Below are positions 7,990-16,960 of a DNA stretch of 45,137 nt, piece by piece (positions within the stretch are counted from its first letter, which is position 1; each line of letters starts with the position of its first letter). The position numbers and the translations under genes are program-made. Origin of the DNA: Lactobacillus helsingborgensis. GTDB lineage: Bacteria > Bacillota > Bacilli > Lactobacillales > Lactobacillaceae. The stretch covers positions 567,093-612,229 of the forward strand of contig NZ_KQ034047.1 of NCBI RefSeq assembly GCF_000970855.1, written 5' to 3'. The notes under the pieces are model-generated. The model was given only the letters and a program-made list of their open reading frames with translations, made no database searches and was not told where the DNA came from.

Positions 7990-8049
7990 CTTTGTTATAG
8001 GATTAAATTTGAACAATTATTATTTTTCATGATGAAAGGTTTATATTTA

Positions 8050-8535
8050 ATGTTTTCACCCACAATCAAACACTTATTGGAAGAAAAATCAGGTTCTTTC
8101 ATTATTCCTGCCTCTCGCATCGCTTTTGTTGAAGACGACAACCCTTTATATCACGCATTTATGATTCTGACGCGTGTCAAATATTCAAAAATTCCGGTTC
8201 TTGACCGTCAAAGCCGCGTTGTTGGACTTTTAAGTTTGGCAATGATTACAGATAAAATGATGGAAACAGACAACATCTCACTTGAACCATTAAATAAATT
8301 GCAAGTGCGCGATGTCATGCAGACAAAATTTGACAAAATTAACTTTGTGCAAACGACTTTAGAAACGCAATTGCACTTACTTGTTAACAACGCCTTTCTA
8401 CCCGTTGTTGATGATTATGGCGTTTTTCAAGGGCTGTTAACTCGAAGAGAATGGATTAAGGCTTTTAATTACATTGCCCACAATTTTGAAAGCAAGTATC
8501 AAGTTACTCCTATTAATAAAAGCAAACGATTATAA
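8050..8535 (+). CDS. CBS-domain protein, DarB/CbpB-like cyclic-di-AMP receptor
   Basis: A 161-residue protein with two CBS motifs, about residues 18-75 (IAFVEDDNPLYHAF to KIPVLDRQSRVVGLLS) and 90-145 (VRDVMQTKF to FLPVVDDYGVFQGLLTRREW). Length and order match B. subtilis DarB (YkuL) and Listeria CbpB, which bind cyclic-di-AMP and act on the stringent-response enzyme Rel. I start the gene at the ATG at 8050 behind GAAAGG. An earlier in-frame ATG lies inside the terminator of small RNA B and is rejected. The family link is by sequence pattern; nucleotide binding is inferred. Confidence 0.8.
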   Translation: MFSPTIKHLLEEKSGSFIIPASRIAFVEDDNPLYHAFMILTRVKYSKIPVLDRQSRVVGLLSLAMITDKMMETDNISLEPLNKLQVRDVMQTKFDKINFVQTTLETQLHLLVNNAFLPVVDDYGVFQGLLTRREWIKAFNYIAHNFESKYQVTPINKSKRL

Positions 8536-8578
8536 AATATACTGTTAATTTATGATTATTTATTACTTTTTAGTGTAC

Positions 8579-8601
8579 TTTATTCTAAACTAGACTATAA
8601 T
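8579..8601 (+). promoter_or_regulatory. Promoter with motif shared with the metal ATPase gene
   Basis: A TATAAT -10 box lies at 8596-8601. Just upstream is TTATTCTAAACTAG, nearly identical to TTATTCTAAATTAG in the ATPase operator at 9450-9463. If transcription starts near 8608, the leader before the next gene is about 200 bases. The leader contains a small palindrome (AACAACGTGTTGTT, 8616-8629). Confidence 0.45.
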
Positions 8602-8814
8602 AAAAAGTAGCAGGGAACAACGTGTTGTTATTTCCTTATATGGCTATTTGGTTGATATGCTATTAAAATTTCAATCATTTTTAGTATGTATTTTTAAATA
8701 TATACACAATTACAGATATTCTGAATTTTAATTAGGAAATAAATAACACTTTGCTAAATTAGTTAATAAGTTTTATTGGTAATCCTAAAGTATTTGGAAA
8801 AGAAGAACACTAAT

Positions 8815-9384
8815 ATGGCAAGTAAAATGATTTCTGAGCAACTAACTTTTTTGGTAAGCGCAATTATTAAAAACTGGACTTATCCTAATGGTCAAGAATT
8901 ATCGTTAAAAGAGCGGTCTGAATTGGTTGCTCAGCTAAAAGAACTGACCGCAAATTCAAAAAATATGGATGAAGTAACAAAAATTACTGAGGCTTTTTAT
9001 AGAGATAAGGTAAGTAAAAGATTCAAATCAGTGGATTCAAACTTTTCTTGGATCTTTATGATCTTGCAGCATGAATTAGTATCAGCTACCCGGTTGCATG
9101 CTCTTTTGCTAGACTTGGCACGTGAAGAACACTTTTCGGAAAAAGGAATAGAGAAAATTGACCACTACTTTGCTGAAACCGATGATTACGGTGATAATGA
9201 CAACTTTATTACCATGTCTTCTTCTGACATAATTGATTCTATCGGCAGAACGAAAATCTTTCAAATCACCCCAATAAATGATGACGATAAAAAATCTTCA
9301 AAAAATCTTCATCTTGAAACTAACTCAAAACAAAATAAACAAAGTAAGCAATTCAATAAGATTATTAAACTTAAAGATTATTAA
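8815..9384 (+). CDS. Protein of unknown function, possibly metal- or stress-linked
   Basis: A 189-residue soluble, charged protein starting MASKMISEQLTFLVSAIIKNW. It is predicted mostly helical, with a lysine- and asparagine-rich tail (about residues 155-189). The ATG at 8815 is preferred over an upstream TTG, although the ribosome binding site (GAAGAA) is weak; the ATG at 8827 is another possibility. I see no membrane segment and no motif I recognise. The helical, lysine-rich character is loosely like bacteriocin immunity proteins, but it is about twice their usual length. A terminator follows it, and its promoter region shares a motif with the ATPase downstream. Confidence 0.6.
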   Translation: MASKMISEQLTFLVSAIIKNWTYPNGQELSLKERSELVAQLKELTANSKNMDEVTKITEAFYRDKVSKRFKSVDSNFSWIFMILQHELVSATRLHALLLDLAREEHFSEKGIEKIDHYFAETDDYGDNDNFITMSSSDIIDSIGRTKIFQITPINDDDKKSSKNLHLETNSKQNKQSKQFNKIIKLKDY

Positions 9385-9390
9385 ATTAAT

Positions 9391-9421
9391 GAAGGTGTTT
9401 AGTTCTCCACCTTCTTTTTTT
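9391..9421 (+). terminator. Intrinsic terminator
   Basis: GAAGGTG (9391-9397) pairs with CACCTTC (9408-9414) and is followed by seven T. It separates the unknown gene from the ATPase gene. Confidence 0.85.
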
Positions 9422-9438
9422 ATGCTAAAAATTATATT

Positions 9439-9463
9439 CTAATTTAGACTTATTCTAAATTAG
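9439..9463. promoter_or_regulatory. Palindromic operator at the metal ATPase promoter
   Basis: CTAATTTAGA (9439-9448) and its exact complement TCTAAATTAG (9454-9463) are separated by 5 bases. The site ends 15 bases before a TATACT -10 (9479-9484), so it overlaps the -35 region, the place for a repressor. It fits a metal-sensing regulator in general terms, but I cannot assign Fur, PerR, Zur or another family from the sequence. Confidence 0.6.
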
Positions 9464-9504
9464 TGTTAAAATAAAAATTATACTATTTTAGGAGGAAGCA
9501 ATTA

Positions 9505-11376
9505 ATGAGTTTAAAACGTCAATGGAAATTTATCCTGGTGTTAGTCGTTGGAATTATTGGTTTGTTTTGCCAATTTGGTTTGAAAGCAAAAAGCCTGTTT
9601 CAGTTAGGCAGTTTACAGTTCCCCATTCAAGCAATTTTGATTGATATTATCGGTATTATGATGGCAATTTCTTTATTATGTGAAATTGCTAGCGACTTTA
9701 AGTCAGGGCGTTATGGTGTTGACATTTTAGCCGTGATTGCTGTCGTTTCTACAATACTAATTGGAGATATTTGGGCCGAATGGATGATCTTGGTCATGAT
9801 GACAGGTGGTCAAACACTGGAAGATTATGCCACTGGTCAAGCAGATAAAGAATTGCGCTCCCTTTTAAGCAATTCTCCAACAATTGCCAATAAAATAGTT
9901 AATAAAGAATTGGTTTCTGTTGATGTTGACCAGTTAACAATTGGAGATCACGTTCTGATTAAGCCGGGCGAACAAGTTCCAGTTGATGGTAAAGTAGTTA
10001 GCGGAGAATCAAATTTTGACCAGTCATCATTAACAGGAGAATCAGTACCTGTTAATAAAAAAATTGGTGATGAGCTAATGTCAGGCTCAATTAATGGTAG
10101 TGTTGCGGTAGAAATGACCGTTACTAAAAAAGCCAGTGATTCAGAATATCAAACAATTGTTTCACTAGTTGAATCTTCACAAGCACAACCAGCAAAATTT
10201 GTTAAAATGGCTGACCGTTACGCTGTGCCTTTTACTATTATTTCCTTGGTAATCGGAATTGCTGCCTGGATTCATTCTGGCAATCCTGTTAACTTTGCAG
10301 AAGTTATGGTTGTTGCCTCACCTTGCCCTTTATTAATAGCTGCACCTGTAGCCTTAGTATCAGGTATGAGCTCAATGTCAAAACACCACATCATAGTTAA
10401 GTCTGGTCCTACTTTAGAAAAATTAGCTACGGCTAAAACATTTGCGTTTGACAAAACTGGCACACTAACAGAAAACCAGCTGGTAATTGATAAAATCATC
10501 CCAGCAAATAAGGGTGCTGCTTTTAGTCCAGAAACTTTGCAAAGCTATGCTACAAGTGTAGAACAACAGTCTAGCCACATTATTGCCAATTCATTAGTAA
10601 ATGTAGCTGATAAAAAACTTTTAAAACCAGCAACAGATATTAAAGAAGCTACCGGTCAAGGAATCAGTGGCATGGTAGAAAATCATTTAGTCAAAGTTGG
10701 TAAATTACAATATGTTAGCCCTGAAACGACAACTGTTCCAGTCAACGCTACTGCTGTTTACATTTCCATTGACAACGAATATGCTGGTTGCATTACCTTT
10801 AAAGATCAAGTTCGTCCGGAAAGTGCAGAAACAATAGCACGCTTGAAACGTCAAAGCGGTGCTCATATCATGATGCTAACCGGAGATCATAAAGATGTCG
10901 CTGATAAAATTGGTCAGTCTGTAGGTGTTACTGATATCCGTTACGACTTATTACCAGCAGAAAAAATTGCTGCTATTAGAGATGTCAAAAATGAAGATAG
11001 ACCCGTAGTAATGACGGGTGATGGTATCAACGATGCACCTAGTTTGTCAGCTGCTGATGTTGGTATTGCTATGGGAGCAAAAGGTGCTTCTGCTGCCAGT
11101 GAAAGTGCGGATGCTATCATTATGGTTAATGATTTATCAAAAATTAATGATGCAGTAGCAATATCCAAGCATACTATGAAAGTTGCTAACATTGATGTTT
11201 TAACCGCTATTACAATTGTAGTTATTATCGAATTGATTGCCTTTACCGGTATTATTCCTGCTTTTTGGGGAGCAATTCTACAGGAAGTTGTTGATATGAT
11301 TTCGATCAGCCTTGCGCTATTAGCAAAAACCACTCCTAAAAATCCTGCACAAACCGGCATTAAAACCTCTAAGTAA
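9505..11376 (+). CDS. Heavy-metal translocating P1B-type ATPase
   Basis: A 623-residue membrane pump that should move a transition metal ion, most likely outwards. The family hallmarks are visible: TGES in the actuator domain (near residue 190), the intramembrane SPC motif (Ser272-Pro-Cys274), the phosphorylation site DKTGT with Asp316, and GDGINDAPSL in the nucleotide domain. There is no N-terminal HMA metal-binding domain. The SPC rather than CPC motif points away from copper and cadmium pumps and towards the P1B-4-like (cobalt, iron or zinc) group. The start has GGAGG upstream. It stands alone behind a palindromic operator. Confidence 0.92.
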   Translation: MSLKRQWKFILVLVVGIIGLFCQFGLKAKSLFQLGSLQFPIQAILIDIIGIMMAISLLCEIASDFKSGRYGVDILAVIAVVSTILIGDIWAEWMILVMMTGGQTLEDYATGQADKELRSLLSNSPTIANKIVNKELVSVDVDQLTIGDHVLIKPGEQVPVDGKVVSGESNFDQSSLTGESVPVNKKIGDELMSGSINGSVAVEMTVTKKASDSEYQTIVSLVESSQAQPAKFVKMADRYAVPFTIISLVIGIAAWIHSGNPVNFAEVMVVASPCPLLIAAPVALVSGMSSMSKHHIIVKSGPTLEKLATAKTFAFDKTGTLTENQLVIDKIIPANKGAAFSPETLQSYATSVEQQSSHIIANSLVNVADKKLLKPATDIKEATGQGISGMVENHLVKVGKLQYVSPETTTVPVNATAVYISIDNEYAGCITFKDQVRPESAETIARLKRQSGAHIMMLTGDHKDVADKIGQSVGVTDIRYDLLPAEKIAAIRDVKNEDRPVVMTGDGINDAPSLSAADVGIAMGAKGASAASESADAIIMVNDLSKINDAVAISKHTMKVANIDVLTAITIVVIIELIAFTGIIPAFWGAILQEVVDMISISLALLAKTTPKNPAQTGIKTSK

Positions 11377-11396
11377 ATTTTAAAATGTTTTCAACT

Positions 11397-11450
11397 AAAA
11401 AGCCTGATAAATTGCATTTAATATCTGATGCAAACTTATCAGGCTTTTTT
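11397..11450. terminator. Bidirectional terminator between convergent genes
   Basis: AAAAAGCCTGATAA (11397-11410) and its complement (11436-11449) enclose a second stem (TTGCAT with ATGCAA). A-rich and T-rich flanks serve both strands: the rightward ATPase gene and the leftward protease gene, whose stop codon adjoins it. Confidence 0.9.
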
Positions 11451-12129
11451 ATACAAAACCTAGCGAATTAAAAAGCATGTGTGACAGCATTGAATAGCGC
11501 AGATCTCTGGTGGTAGTGTAGACCCATGCTAATACACACCCTAGTGCCCAATAAACTAATATGTATTTAGTTAGTCCGGGATCATGAACATAGCCAAAAA
11601 TAAAACCACTTAGAATTATCCCCAGCCACTTATTTAATTTGTTATTTTCTTTAAAGAAAGTATTGAAGAATAATCCCCGAAAGATGAGTTCTTCAAACAT
11701 CGGTCCCACTAAAATAACCATTACCGGATAGAAATAACCTGACTGATGGGAAATTTGATCAAGCAAATTTTGATTGGTGGAAGTTTGTTCAAGACCCAGT
11801 CCTAAAGCAAACTGAACGACCGCACTAGCTATAATCAGCATGAATGTTCCTAAAATGGCAATCAATATTTTCTTGAAATTCCAATGTGGCCTGCTATTGT
11901 AGTTCCAATTGTTACTTTGCTTTAATTGCATGCGATACAGGAAAAAGACTAATAACAAAGTTATAATTGTAATTGCCAGTACCAGAATAACAAAAGAAGA
12001 ACTAGTTAATCCTAGTCTTTTTTTTAATTTAAAAGGGTAAAAGTAAAATTGTTGTACGAAGCTGTAAATTATAAAAGCAGCAATCATAGTAATTATATTG
12101 CCTAAGAAATAAAAAATTTTCTTCATCAT
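11449..12129 (-). CDS. CPBP-family intramembrane metalloprotease
   Basis: A 226-residue protein with about six to seven membrane segments. The three family motifs are in order: EELIFRG (EExxxR) near residue 145, FGYVHDP near residue 178, and HMLFN (HxxxN-like) near residue 217. In lactic acid bacteria such Abi/CAAX proteases occur singly or with bacteriocin loci, where they can give immunity. No bacteriocin gene is adjacent here. The start is uncertain between two neighbouring ATG codons (MMKK). Confidence 0.85.
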   Translation of the reverse strand: MMKKIFYFLGNIITMIAAFIIYSFVQQFYFYPFKLKKRLGLTSSSFVILVLAITIITLLLVFFLYRMQLKQSNNWNYNSRPHWNFKKILIAILGTFMLIIASAVVQFALGLGLEQTSTNQNLLDQISHQSGYFYPVMVILVGPMFEELIFRGLFFNTFFKENNKLNKWLGIILSGFIFGYVHDPGLTKYILVYWALGCVLAWVYTTTRDLRYSMLSHMLFNSLGFV

Positions 12130-12240
12130 GTTGCACCCTTTTCATATTAAAACCAGAATAGTCAGCTAACAACAAGTTTTCGTGGCATGTGCTACCAATT
12201 CATTAAAACCAGTTTGAAACAAAATATTGCCTACTAGATT

Positions 12241-12254
12241 ATTTCCCGGGAAAT
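12241..12254. promoter_or_regulatory. Noc-binding-sequence match (NBS)
   Basis: ATTTCCCGGGAAAT is an exact copy of the consensus I recall for binding of the nucleoid occlusion factor Noc in B. subtilis. It extends to an 18-bp perfect palindrome (12239-12256). It lies between two divergent genes, about 33 kb from the origin. Two one-base variants occur elsewhere in the window. Confidence 0.7.
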
Positions 12255-12346
12255 AACTTTATTATTTTATCATATTTTAATTTACTAGGACTTTTTATTC
12301 ATCTTTATTATAATAGACTTAGTTTTAACATCTAAGGTAGGTTATT

Positions 12347-13435
12347 ATGATCAGAATTTTTGAAATACTAAACCAGAACCGCTCTTTTATAATTCTATCG
12401 CTTATTATGCTGACATCTTTTGCAGTATTTTTAATTTCATGGTTAAAAGAACCACGCAGATTACTTAATGGTATTTTATTTACCATTTTTTTACTGATGC
12501 TAGGTGTGTGGCTGACAGTGATGATTTTATCTACCAGTATTCGGCCGCTTATATTAGCTTATGAAATTATAATAGTGCTGTTTATAGCGGCAATAACTTT
12601 GATGGCGGCTTTTTCATGGCTGTTTTTCTTGTGGAATGCCTACATTGTATGGAAAAGGGAAAGTCATACTCTATCTAACCTTTTAACTTTATTTATTGGT
12701 ATCGGAATAATAGTTATTTGGCTCATTGCATTGATTGGTCCCTTTAGAAATCTGCCTTCTTGGGTAAGAATTCTTTTGTATGCCCCTACTGGTGTCTTAG
12801 ATTATTTACTTTTTGTTGCCTATGATTTTTTAGTCAATCTCACGCTTTATCAAATTGTACCAAGACAGTATGATCAAGACTACCTAATTGTCTTAGGAGC
12901 AGGACTTTCACACGGTGAAACTGTTACACCGTTATTAGCAAGTCGCATTAATCGCGCCATTGAATATGCTCAAAAGCAAGTTACTAAGGGAAGAAAAATG
13001 CCTAAACTGATCATGTCCGGTGGTAAAGGCGGAGATGAAAAAGTTTCTGAGGCCCAAGCTATGACCGAATACGCTATCGCAAGGGGAATTGAGCCTAACC
13101 AAATCTTACTTGAAGATCGTTCCAAAAATACTTTCCAAAACATGAAATTTTCTGCCCAAGTGGCAGCAAAAGATTTTGGGAGTAAAGACTACAGAGCTAA
13201 GTTTTTCAGTAATAACTATCACATTTTCAGGGCTTCTCTTTATGCTAAAGCAGCGGGCTTAAACGCAAATGGCGTAGGTTGCTATACTCGTTTTTATTTT
13301 CTACCTAATGCTATTGTGCGCGAGTTTGCGGCAGTTTTACTCTTAAAAAAGAAAAGGCACATTGTTGCCATCCTCTTAATTATTCTCTTCTTCATTATTT
13401 ACGCTTTATTTGATTTAACTGGTCTTATTCATTAA
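12347..13435 (+). CDS. YdcF/DUF218-family membrane protein
   Basis: A 362-residue protein. The N-terminal half has about five membrane segments (roughly residues 12-31, 41-62, 66-100, 107-130, 140-165). The C-terminal DUF218 (YdcF/SanA-like) domain starts at YLIVLGAGLSHGE near residue 179, with PKLIMSGGKGGDE, EDRSKNTFQNM and FFSNNYHIFRA as the conserved blocks. A further hydrophobic stretch ends the protein. The family is linked to cell-envelope integrity and vancomycin resistance in other bacteria; the reaction is unknown. A TATAAT box lies at 12309-12314. Confidence 0.85.
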   Translation: MIRIFEILNQNRSFIILSLIMLTSFAVFLISWLKEPRRLLNGILFTIFLLMLGVWLTVMILSTSIRPLILAYEIIIVLFIAAITLMAAFSWLFFLWNAYIVWKRESHTLSNLLTLFIGIGIIVIWLIALIGPFRNLPSWVRILLYAPTGVLDYLLFVAYDFLVNLTLYQIVPRQYDQDYLIVLGAGLSHGETVTPLLASRINRAIEYAQKQVTKGRKMPKLIMSGGKGGDEKVSEAQAMTEYAIARGIEPNQILLEDRSKNTFQNMKFSAQVAAKDFGSKDYRAKFFSNNYHIFRASLYAKAAGLNANGVGCYTRFYFLPNAIVREFAAVLLLKKKRHIVAILLIILFFIIYALFDLTGLIH

Positions 13436-13571
13436 AAAATTTAATTAGCAGAATTATTATCATTAGAAAAAATAAAGTTTGGTCTTAAAAACAACTTCTT
13501 TTGGCTTTGCGATTTTATAAATGTTAAACTATCTCTTATTAATTAATTATTAAAAAGAAAGAGAAAAAGAC

Positions 13572-15917
13572 ATGCTGCAGTTAAAAGATTTACGTAAATC
13601 ATATCATGTCGGTGATACTGTCACCCATGCACTTGACGATGTTTCTATATCTTTTCGTAACCAGGAATTCGTCGCAATATTAGGACCTAGTGGTTCTGGT
13701 AAAACAACGCTCTTAAACGTTGTGGGCGGACTTGATCGCTATGATAGTGGCGATCTAGTTATCAATGGTAAATCCACTAAGAATTTTAAAGAAACCGATT
13801 GGGATGCTTATCGGAACAATTCCGTTGGTTTTGTTTTTCAAAATTATAATCTGATTTCACATTTATCAATCATTGCTAACGTCGAATTAGGAATGAATCT
13901 GTCTGGCGTTTCGGCTGCGGAAAGACATCAGCGGGCAGTCAATGCCTTAACGCAAGTCGGATTAAAGGATCATATTTCTAAAAACCCCAACCAGCTTTCT
14001 GGTGGGCAAATGCAGAGGGTTGCTATCGCTCGTGCTTTAGCAAACGATCCTGATATTCTGCTTTGTGATGAGCCTACGGGTGCTCTTGACACCAAAACTT
14101 CTGAGCAAATCATGAAATTAATCAAAGAGTTGTCAAAAGACCGCCTAGTAGTTATGGTTACCCATAATTCAGAGCTCGCTCAAGAATATGCAACCAGAAT
14201 CGTCAATTTTAAAGACGGCAAAATTTTAAATGATTCCAACCCCTTCACTCCTGAAAAAGAAAAAGATACTTTTAAATTAAAGCGGACAAAAATGTCCTAT
14301 TGGAATGCTATTAAATTAAGCTTTACTAATATTATGACTAAAAAAGGCAGAACCACCTTAACCGCCTTTGCCTCAAGTATCGGCATTATTTCCATTGCAG
14401 TTGTGTTAGCTTTGTCTAATGGTTTTCAAAAACAGATTGATACGACGATGAGCAAAGCACTGGCTAAATATCCTGTTACCATCAATCAAACTGCTACGGA
14501 TGCCAGCAATGTGCAAGACCGCAATGAATCTAATAAAAATGTCAAAAATCACGGCTATATCACAATTGAAAAAGATAGGCTGCAAGAGTCAACTCACCAA
14601 AACAAAATTGATCAAAAATACGTTAATTACGTTAAAAAGATCAATCCTAATTATGCCAACAGCATTTCATATCAGCGCGGCGTTAATTTAAATATCTTAA
14701 CGCGTAAAAACCATAAAGTTAAGCCTGTGCAATTTTCACCAATCTCCGCTGATTCAAACGGCTCACAGGCTGCTGCTCAGATGCGCATGCAGGCAATTAG
14801 TGCCACTGGTCTGGGCTCTTCCGTCTTTCCTACTACTCTAAGAAAAAGCAAAAACAATTTTTTAAAAGAAAATTACCAATTATTGTCTGGTGTTTGGCCA
14901 GATAAGTCCACTGACCTGGTTTTAGTGACTGACAACAAAAACAAGCTAAATATTAACATCCTTAAAAACCTTGGTTTAAAAGTTAAAACAGGAGAAAGGT
15001 TAAAATACCAGAAGCTAGTTGGGCAAAAATTTAAAATTGTCGCTAACGATGATTATTATCAAAAACTGCCTACAGGAATGTTCATACCGCAAAAAGTAAG
15101 CAATTCTATGTATGAACATAGTAAAACTACTCTCCGAATTGTTGGTGTCATCCGACCTAAAAACGAAAATTCTATGGCTCTTTTATCCTCTGGAATTGCC
15201 TACAGTGATCAGCTGGCACAAAATATTATTAAGAAAAATAAGAATTCAGCAATAGTAAAAGCCCAAAAGAAAACCACTCAAAATGTGATGACTGGTCAAA
15301 ATATGAATTCACGGGAAAAGAAGCAAATGATGCAGTCAATTGGTGGCTCCACTATTCCAACCAGTATCATGATTTATCCTAACGATTTTGATGCTAAAGA
15401 CAAAGTACTTGATTATTTAGATAAGTGGAACAAGGGCAAAAAGAAACAAGATAAAATTATCTATACTGACATGTCAAGTGCTGTAACTTCAATGACTGGC
15501 GGATTGCTAAATGGTATTACTACCGTCTTAGTTGCTTTTGCCGCTATTTCTTTAGTAACCTCAATGATCATGATTGGAATTTTAACTTATACTTCTGTTT
15601 TGGAAAGAACCAAAGAAATTGGTATTTTGAAGGCCTTAGGTGCACGCAAAAAAGATATCACCCGTGTCTTTGATGCAGAAACATTTATATTAGGTATCTT
15701 TTCCGGCGTGTTAGGCGTATTCATTGCCTGGCTGCTGGTATTCCCGATTAACTCTGTTCTCTACTCCATTACGGACCTATCTAATGTGGCACAACTAAAT
15801 CCGGTGCACGCAGTGGTATTAGTTATTATTTCCACTATTTTGACAATGGTTGGTGGACATTTGCCTGCGCGTATGGCAGCCAAAAAGGATGCAGCAATTG
15901 CATTAAGAAGTGAATAA
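13572..15917 (+). CDS. MacB-like ABC transporter, ATPase-permease fusion
   Basis: A 781-residue half-transporter joining an ATPase domain to an FtsX-type permease. Residues 1-225 hold GPSGSGKTT (Walker A), [15 protein letters not shown] (signature) and [12 protein letters not shown] (Walker B). One membrane helix follows near residue 265, then a large extracellular domain (about 290-630), then three helices near 645, 700 and 750, the last part containing the usual [16 protein letters not shown] loop. Such fused proteins act as dimers and export or sense peptides, or drive lipoprotein-type cargo, rather than moving solutes through a channel. The substrate is unknown and no partner gene adjoins it. 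Confidence 0.9.
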   Translation: MLQLKDLRKSYHVGDTVTHALDDVSISFRNQEFVAILGPSGSGKTTLLNVVGGLDRYDSGDLVINGKSTKNFKETDWDAYRNNSVGFVFQNYNLISHLSIIANVELGMNLSGVSAAERHQRAVNALTQVGLKDHISKNPNQLSGGQMQRVAIARALANDPDILLCDEPTGALDTKTSEQIMKLIKELSKDRLVVMVTHNSELAQEYATRIVNFKDGKILNDSNPFTPEKEKDTFKLKRTKMSYWNAIKLSFTNIMTKKGRTTLTAFASSIGIISIAVVLALSNGFQKQIDTTMSKALAKYPVTINQTATDASNVQDRNESNKNVKNHGYITIEKDRLQESTHQNKIDQKYVNYVKKINPNYANSISYQRGVNLNILTRKNHKVKPVQFSPISADSNGSQAAAQMRMQAISATGLGSSVFPTTLRKSKNNFLKENYQLLSGVWPDKSTDLVLVTDNKNKLNINILKNLGLKVKTGERLKYQKLVGQKFKIVANDDYYQKLPTGMFIPQKVSNSMYEHSKTTLRIVGVIRPKNENSMALLSSGIAYSDQLAQNIIKKNKNSAIVKAQKKTTQNVMTGQNMNSREKKQMMQSIGGSTIPTSIMIYPNDFDAKDKVLDYLDKWNKGKKKQDKIIYTDMSSAVTSMTGGLLNGITTVLVAFAAISLVTSMIMIGILTYTSVLERTKEIGILKALGARKKDITRVFDAETFILGIFSGVLGVFIAWLLVFPINSVLYSITDLSNVAQLNPVHAVVLVIISTILTMVGGHLPARMAAKKDAAIALRSE

Positions 15918-15933
15918 TTAATAATTGCTAATG

Positions 15934-15981
15934 AGTTCAATTAACGTGTGTTTCACATGTAACATTAATTGAACTTTTTTT
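15934..15981 (+). terminator. Intrinsic terminator containing a parS-like loop
   Basis: AGTTCAATTAA (15934-15944) pairs with TTAATTGAACT (15965-15975) and is followed by seven T. The upper stem-loop contains a 16-mer resembling parS (see 15949-15964). Confidence 0.9.
15949..15964. other. Weak parS-like site
   Basis: TGTTTCACATGTAACA differs from the palindromic parS form TGTTTCACGTGTAACA at one central base (G to A). It also helps form a terminator stem, which could by itself explain the symmetry. Confidence 0.3.
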
Positions 15982-16018
15982 ATATTTAAAAAATAGTAAT
16001 TAATGCACTTTATACCAG

Positions 16019-16048
16019 TTGACAAATTGGCATATACCAATTTATAAT
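16019..16048 (+). promoter_or_regulatory. nagB promoter with embedded GntR/NagR-type operator
   Basis: TTGACA (16019-16024) and TATAAT (16043-16048), 18 bases apart, make a consensus promoter. The spacer is filled by a perfect dyad: AAATTGG (16024-16030), CATATA, CCAATTT (16037-16043). It resembles the operators of HutC-subfamily GntR regulators such as NagR/YvoA, which respond to amino sugar phosphates. A bound repressor would cover both promoter elements. Confidence 0.75.
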
Positions 16049-16078
16049 TAAGGTAACAAACATGGAGGCGTAAATAAA

Positions 16079-16804
16079 ATGAAAGTAATTATTACAAGTG
16101 ACAAGTCTAATGGTAGTAAAAAGGGCTTTGAAATTTTTGAAAAAAGTATCGCTAATGGTGCCAAAGTCATTGGCTTAGCAACTGGCTCTACTCCTGTTGC
16201 TTTATACCAAGAATGGGTTAAGAGCGACATGGATACGAGTAACCTAACCAGCATCAACCTTGATGAATATGTTGGTTTAGCTCCTGACAATGACCAAAGC
16301 TACCATTACTTTATGCAAAAATACTTATTCAATGAAAAGCCATTTAAGAAGACTTATGTTCCAGATGGTATTAAAGCAATCAAGGATCCTGAAGGAGCTT
16401 CAGACGATTACAATAAGATAATTGCAGAGAATCCAATTGATATCCAGTTATTAGGCATTGGTAGAAATGGACATATTGCCTTTAACGAACCGGGAACATC
16501 ATTTGATTCCGTTACCCACGAAGTAAAACTGACAGACAATACTATTAAAGCTAACTCACGTTTCTTTGATAACATTGATGATGTGCCAAAGACTGCAATT
16601 TGTATGGGAATAGCTAACATTATGTCTGCAAAAGAAATTGTGGTAATGGCATTTGGCGACAATAAAGCTGATGCTGTGGCTAAAATGGTTGAAGGTCCAG
16701 TAACAGAAGATGTACCTGCTTCAGTTTTGCAACAACATCAAAATGTCACTGTAATTGTTGATCAGGCTGCAGCAAGCAAGTTAAGTGCTAAATATCAAAA
16801 ATAA
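16079..16804 (+). CDS. nagB: Glucosamine-6-phosphate deaminase
   Basis: A 241-residue enzyme that converts glucosamine 6-phosphate to fructose 6-phosphate and ammonia, the entry of amino sugars into glycolysis. ATGSTPV near residue 35 binds phosphate. LDEYVGL contains the catalytic aspartate (Asp62). [12 protein letters not shown] near residue 130 holds the catalytic His and Glu. The start has a good GGAGG. The gene is alone, without nagA, under a strong promoter with an operator. Confidence 0.97.
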   Translation: MKVIITSDKSNGSKKGFEIFEKSIANGAKVIGLATGSTPVALYQEWVKSDMDTSNLTSINLDEYVGLAPDNDQSYHYFMQKYLFNEKPFKKTYVPDGIKAIKDPEGASDDYNKIIAENPIDIQLLGIGRNGHIAFNEPGTSFDSVTHEVKLTDNTIKANSRFFDNIDDVPKTAICMGIANIMSAKEIVVMAFGDNKADAVAKMVEGPVTEDVPASVLQQHQNVTVIVDQAAASKLSAKYQK

Positions 16805-16827
16805 TCAGTTCGTTTTTGGAAATAAAG

Positions 16828-16852
16828 GCGGTGCTTTACGGCACCGCTTTTT
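16828..16852 (+). terminator. Intrinsic terminator of nagB
   Basis: GCGGTGC and GCACCGC form a 7-bp stem with a 6-base loop, followed by five T. Confidence 0.9.
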
Positions 16853-16897
16853 GTGTGTAAAAAAGCGCAAACTGTTAATGTATATATATGGAGCATA

Positions 16898-16927
16898 TTG
16901 TTAGTCTGTTAAAATAATCAGTATTAT
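16898..16927 (+). promoter_or_regulatory. Promoter of the Asp23 operon
   Basis: TTGTTA (16898-16903) and TATTAT (16922-16927) are 18 bases apart, about 33 bases before the first start codon. No sigma-B-like element was recognised. Confidence 0.5.
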
Positions 16928-16960
16928 TATTAAGGTGAACACTGAGAGGATGGTGATAAG

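Larger units (their letters stand above)
7479..8049. other. Long intergenic region carrying two tandem small-RNA genes
   Basis: No protein gene fits here; a start at 7975 would lie inside a terminator hairpin. Instead the region holds two similar rightward units, each with a promoter-like -10, a long 5' hairpin, a CU-rich segment with an anti-Shine-Dalgarno loop and an intrinsic terminator. They are listed separately. Confidence 0.7.

Noticed and set aside
7975..8049. Earlier start for the CBS-domain protein
   Set aside because: The ATG lies within the terminator hairpin of small RNA B. The ATG at 8050 has a ribosome binding site and gives the normal family length.
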